From Deltaproteobacteria bacterium (GTDB lineage: Bacteria > Myxococcota_A > Polyangia > Polyangiales > Ga0077539), in contig JAUXYJ010000074.1 in NCBI GenBank assembly GCA_030694465.1, positions 34,582 through 98,581 of the forward strand: a DNA stretch of 64,000 nucleotides. The letters are read 5' to 3'. The notes under the pieces are model-generated. The model had not been told where the DNA came from. It worked only from the letters and a program-made list of their open reading frames with translations, and made no database searches. The position numbers and the translations under genes are program-made. The first letter of the stretch is position 1, and each line of letters begins with the position of its first letter. Below, in pieces: positions 62,276 through 64,000 of this stretch.

Positions 62276-64000
62276 CTACTGAGACGCGCGTGAGCGTCGT
62301 GCGCGGCGTCGCGCGGTGAGCACCAAGCCCATCGCGCAGAGCCCTGCCCACATGCTCGCGTTGCGTGTGTCAGGCGTGGTGCCCGCCGTCGCCACACGGC
62401 ACGCACACGCGCCGTCGCCAGTGAGCACACCGGGCGCTGTGGAGCCGTCTGCCGAGGCGTCCATCCGGTTGCCTGCGTCGCCCGAGATGCTCGCGTCTGC
62501 GCTTGCGTCAAAGCCTGCCTCTGCGCCTGCTTCGGCGCTCGCGTCGACGCCCGCGTCCGATGTTGCGCGCGCCATGCACACACCCACCGCGCGGTCGCAC
62601 ACGGGGGTGGGCTCCATGCAGTTGCTGTCTGCTGACATGCTCGGCATCGCCGGGTCTACGCGCGCCGCGCCCGCTTCGCGTGGATCGCTGTCGGGCACGC
62701 AGTCATTATCGCTGTCCAAATCCAAGAAGTCCGGGCGATCGGTCATGTCCGAGTTCGCGGGCATCGTGGGATCTGCACCCGCTTCAACCGAGTCGGGCAC
62801 GCCGTCTCCGTCGCTGTCCAGATCGAGGTACGCGGGCACCATGTCTGCGTCCGCGGGCATGTCGCCCTCGAGCATGCGCTCGGTGCGCGTGGGGATCCCG
62901 TCGCCGTCGTCGTCGGGGTCGAGATAATCGGGCAGCATGTCGCTCATGCCCATGCCCGCGGGCACCATCGCGTCGGTGTTGCGCGGCATCATGAAGCCAC
63001 CCGGCCCGAGCTCATCGCGGGTGGGCACTCCGTCGCCGTCGTCGTCAGGATCGAGCGCGTCGATGATCCCGTCCATGTCCGTGTCGCGCGGCATAAACCC
63101 AGGTCCTGGGCCCACTTCTGCGCCATCGGGCACGCCGTCCATGTCCGTGTCTGGGTTCATCGGGTCCGTGCCAATCCGAACCTCGTCGAGGTTGGGGATG
63201 CCATCGCCGTCGCTGTCTGAATCGCTGACGCAGCGACCAAGCACGGCCGAGCAAATCGGCAGCGCGGCGTCGGTGCAGTTGGCGTTGTTCATCGCGTTAG
63301 GAACCGCGGCGTTGGTGCGCGCTGCGCCCGCTTCGCGCGGGTCACTGTCGAGCGCGCAGTCGTTGTCGCTGTCGGTGTCCAAGAAGTCAGGTCGGTCGCC
63401 CACGCCAGCCATCGCGTCGCTGTTGGCGGGCATCGTGGGATCTGCGCCCGCTTCGACCGAGTCGGGCACGCCGTCGCCGTCGCTGTCGAGGTCAAGATAG
63501 GCAGGGATCATGTCCGAATCTCCTGCAATCATCCCTTCCAAACGCACTTCGACCGCGGTGGGGATGCCATCGCCGTCGTCGTCTGGGTCAATGTAGTCGG
63601 GCAGCATGTTGCTCATGCCCTGGCCCGCGGGGACCATCGCGTTGCTGTTGCGCGGCATCAACGGCATCGGGCCCGCTTCGGTCTGGTCATCGACGGTGTC
63701 GTTGTCGCTGTCCAGGTCCAAGAAGTCCGGTCGATCGGTGCCATCGCTGTTGCGCGGCATCGTGGGATCGGTGCCTGCTTCGATCGCGTCGGGGATGCCA
63801 TCGCCGTCGCTGTCGAGGTCGAGATATGCAGGGACCATGTCCATGTCCGGCGCGCCGCCCATGGCCTCGAGCGTGTTCTCGACGCGTGTGGGGATGCCAT
63901 CGCCGTCGTCGTCTGGGTCGAGATAATCCGGCCGCATGTCGCTGGTGCCAAAGCCCGCAGGGACCATCGCGTCGGTGTTGCGCGGCATCATGAAGCCACC
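62276..64000 (-). CDS. TSP3-repeat surface protein with MYXO-CTERM-like anchor (5' end outside window)
   Basis: The frame is open to the window edge, so only the C-terminal 570-odd residues are seen. About 20 D-x-D-x-D-G-I/V-P-D calcium loops of thrombospondin type 3 form, separated by M-V-P-A-G/M-P-R-N-T-D motifs, run to a Ala-rich linker. The end is A-C-A-C-R-V-A followed by a hydrophobic stretch A-G-L-C-A-M-G-L-V-L and an Arg-rich tail (R-R-R-A-R-R-S-R). That Cys-plus-helix-plus-Arg pattern is the MYXO-CTERM sorting signal, processed by a myxosortase in myxobacteria. Probably surface exposed, with roles in adhesion or matrix. Confidence 0.88.
   Translation of the reverse strand, partial: GGFMMPRNTDAMVPAGFGTSDMRPDYLDPDDDGDGIPTRVENTLEAMGGAPDMDMVPAYLDLDSDGDGIPDAIEAGTDPTMPRNSDGTDRPDFLDLDSDNDTVDDQTEAGPMPLMPRNSNAMVPAGQGMSNMLPDYIDPDDDGDGIPTAVEVRLEGMIAGDSDMIPAYLDLDSDGDGVPDSVEAGADPTMPANSDAMAGVGDRPDFLDTDSDNDCALDSDPREAGAARTNAAVPNAMNNANCTDAALPICSAVLGRCVSDSDSDGDGIPNLDEVRIGTDPMNPDTDMDGVPDGAEVGPGPGFMPRDTDMDGIIDALDPDDDGDGVPTRDELGPGGFMMPRNTDAMVPAGMGMSDMLPDYLDPDDDGDGIPTRTERMLEGDMPADADMVPAYLDLDSDGDGVPDSVEAGADPTMPANSDMTDRPDFLDLDSDNDCVPDSDPREAGAARVDPAMPSMSADSNCMEPTPVCDRAVGVCMARATSDAGVDASAEAGAEAGFDASADASISGDAGNRMDASADGSTAPGVLTGDGACACRVATAGTTPDTRNASMWAGLCAMGLVLTARRRARRSRASQ
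62953..64000. repeat. Long internal DNA repeat in the TSP3 protein
   Basis: The segment around 62953-63001 (ending with the motif encoding G-G-F-M-M-P-R-N-T-D) reappears at 63954-64000, about 1.0 kb apart, nearly identical. Shorter repeats (such as the G-S-A-P-A-S-T-E-S-G-T-P-S-P-S block on the other strand at about 62760 and 63430) fill the interval. This shows recent internal duplication and is prone to misassembly. Confidence 0.75.

Noticed and set aside
62760..64000. Possible CRISPR or satellite array from regular repeats
   Set aside because: Repeats are in frame, encode calcium loops and vary like coding repeats; no regular spacers or palindromic direct repeats.

Overview
The window reads as a chromosomal segment of a high-GC deltaproteobacterium of the Myxococcota, probably of the Polyangia/Sandaracinaceae or Nannocystaceae type. 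The evidence is two Hanks-type Ser/Thr kinases (one with PEGA-like C-terminal sequence), an FHA-fused sigma-54 activator, a DUF2378-like protein, a MYXO-CTERM-like C-terminal anchor, MopE-type and thrombospondin-type-3 calcium-binding repeats, a secretin, and about a dozen lipoproteins whose mature ends begin with Asp/Ala/Ser/Gly-rich linkers. I see no insertion sequence, phage, CRISPR array or rRNA. There is one tRNA. Genes are tightly packed, with many 4-bp start/stop overlaps and no gene-free stretch over 300 bases.

Layout. 0-3 kb: end of a BNR-repeat protein, ruvA-ruvB, and a small PHA-granule-type protein. 3-9.4 kb: two large lipoproteins, an FHA/sigma-54 regulator, and an exported thioredoxin-fold protein interrupted by an in-frame UGA. 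9.4-13.7 kb: an operon of SUMF-fold lipoprotein, PEGA-type kinase and OmpA/TSP3 protein. 13.9-20 kb: serC with a CASTOR/POLLUX-like channel, a zinc-ribbon/AgmX-like protein, an SDR and a phosphotransferase. 20-25.2 kb: DUF2378-like protein, trhO and three tandem membrane paralogues. 25-34.9 kb: crotonase, dienelactone hydrolase, metallophosphatase, TFIIB-type zinc ribbon protein, kinase, TetR regulator, 2OG-Fe(II) oxygenase, and an operon of OmpA-type lipoprotein, GHL10 glycosidase and PDZ-hydrolase. 35-40.3 kb: VOC protein, orphan secretin, leuS. 40.3-45.4 kb: four lipoproteins (three of them tandem paralogues), a MAPEG protein and a porin. 45.6-51.2 kb: tRNA-Ala(GGC) with its terminator, crtI-type desaturase, Sir2, and a sulfatase-fold membrane enzyme. 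51.3-64 kb: lipoproteins, a FemAB-like protein, a DUF444-SpoVR operon with two uncharacterised partners, a metal-site-less ureohydrolase, and a MYXO-CTERM/TSP3 protein that runs off the window.

The most striking object is at 8121-9284. A lipoprotein-like reading frame carries two eight-cysteine repeats and proline linkers, then a TlpA/thioredoxin domain whose first active-site cysteine is replaced by UGA (giving U-G-L-C). A perfect 7-bp stem with a 6-nt loop containing GU lies at the distance expected of a bacterial SECIS element. I read this as an exported selenoprotein with a domain arrangement I do not recognise.

Other structure not explained by single genes: two tandem gene triplications (21.5-25.2 kb and 41.0-43.4 kb), and two short palindromes that recur far more often than base composition predicts. 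These are CCGGCGACGTCGCCGG, clustered at 40-62 kb, and GCAAATTYGC, scattered across the window. All functional calls come from reading motifs and family resemblance; no database search was run.
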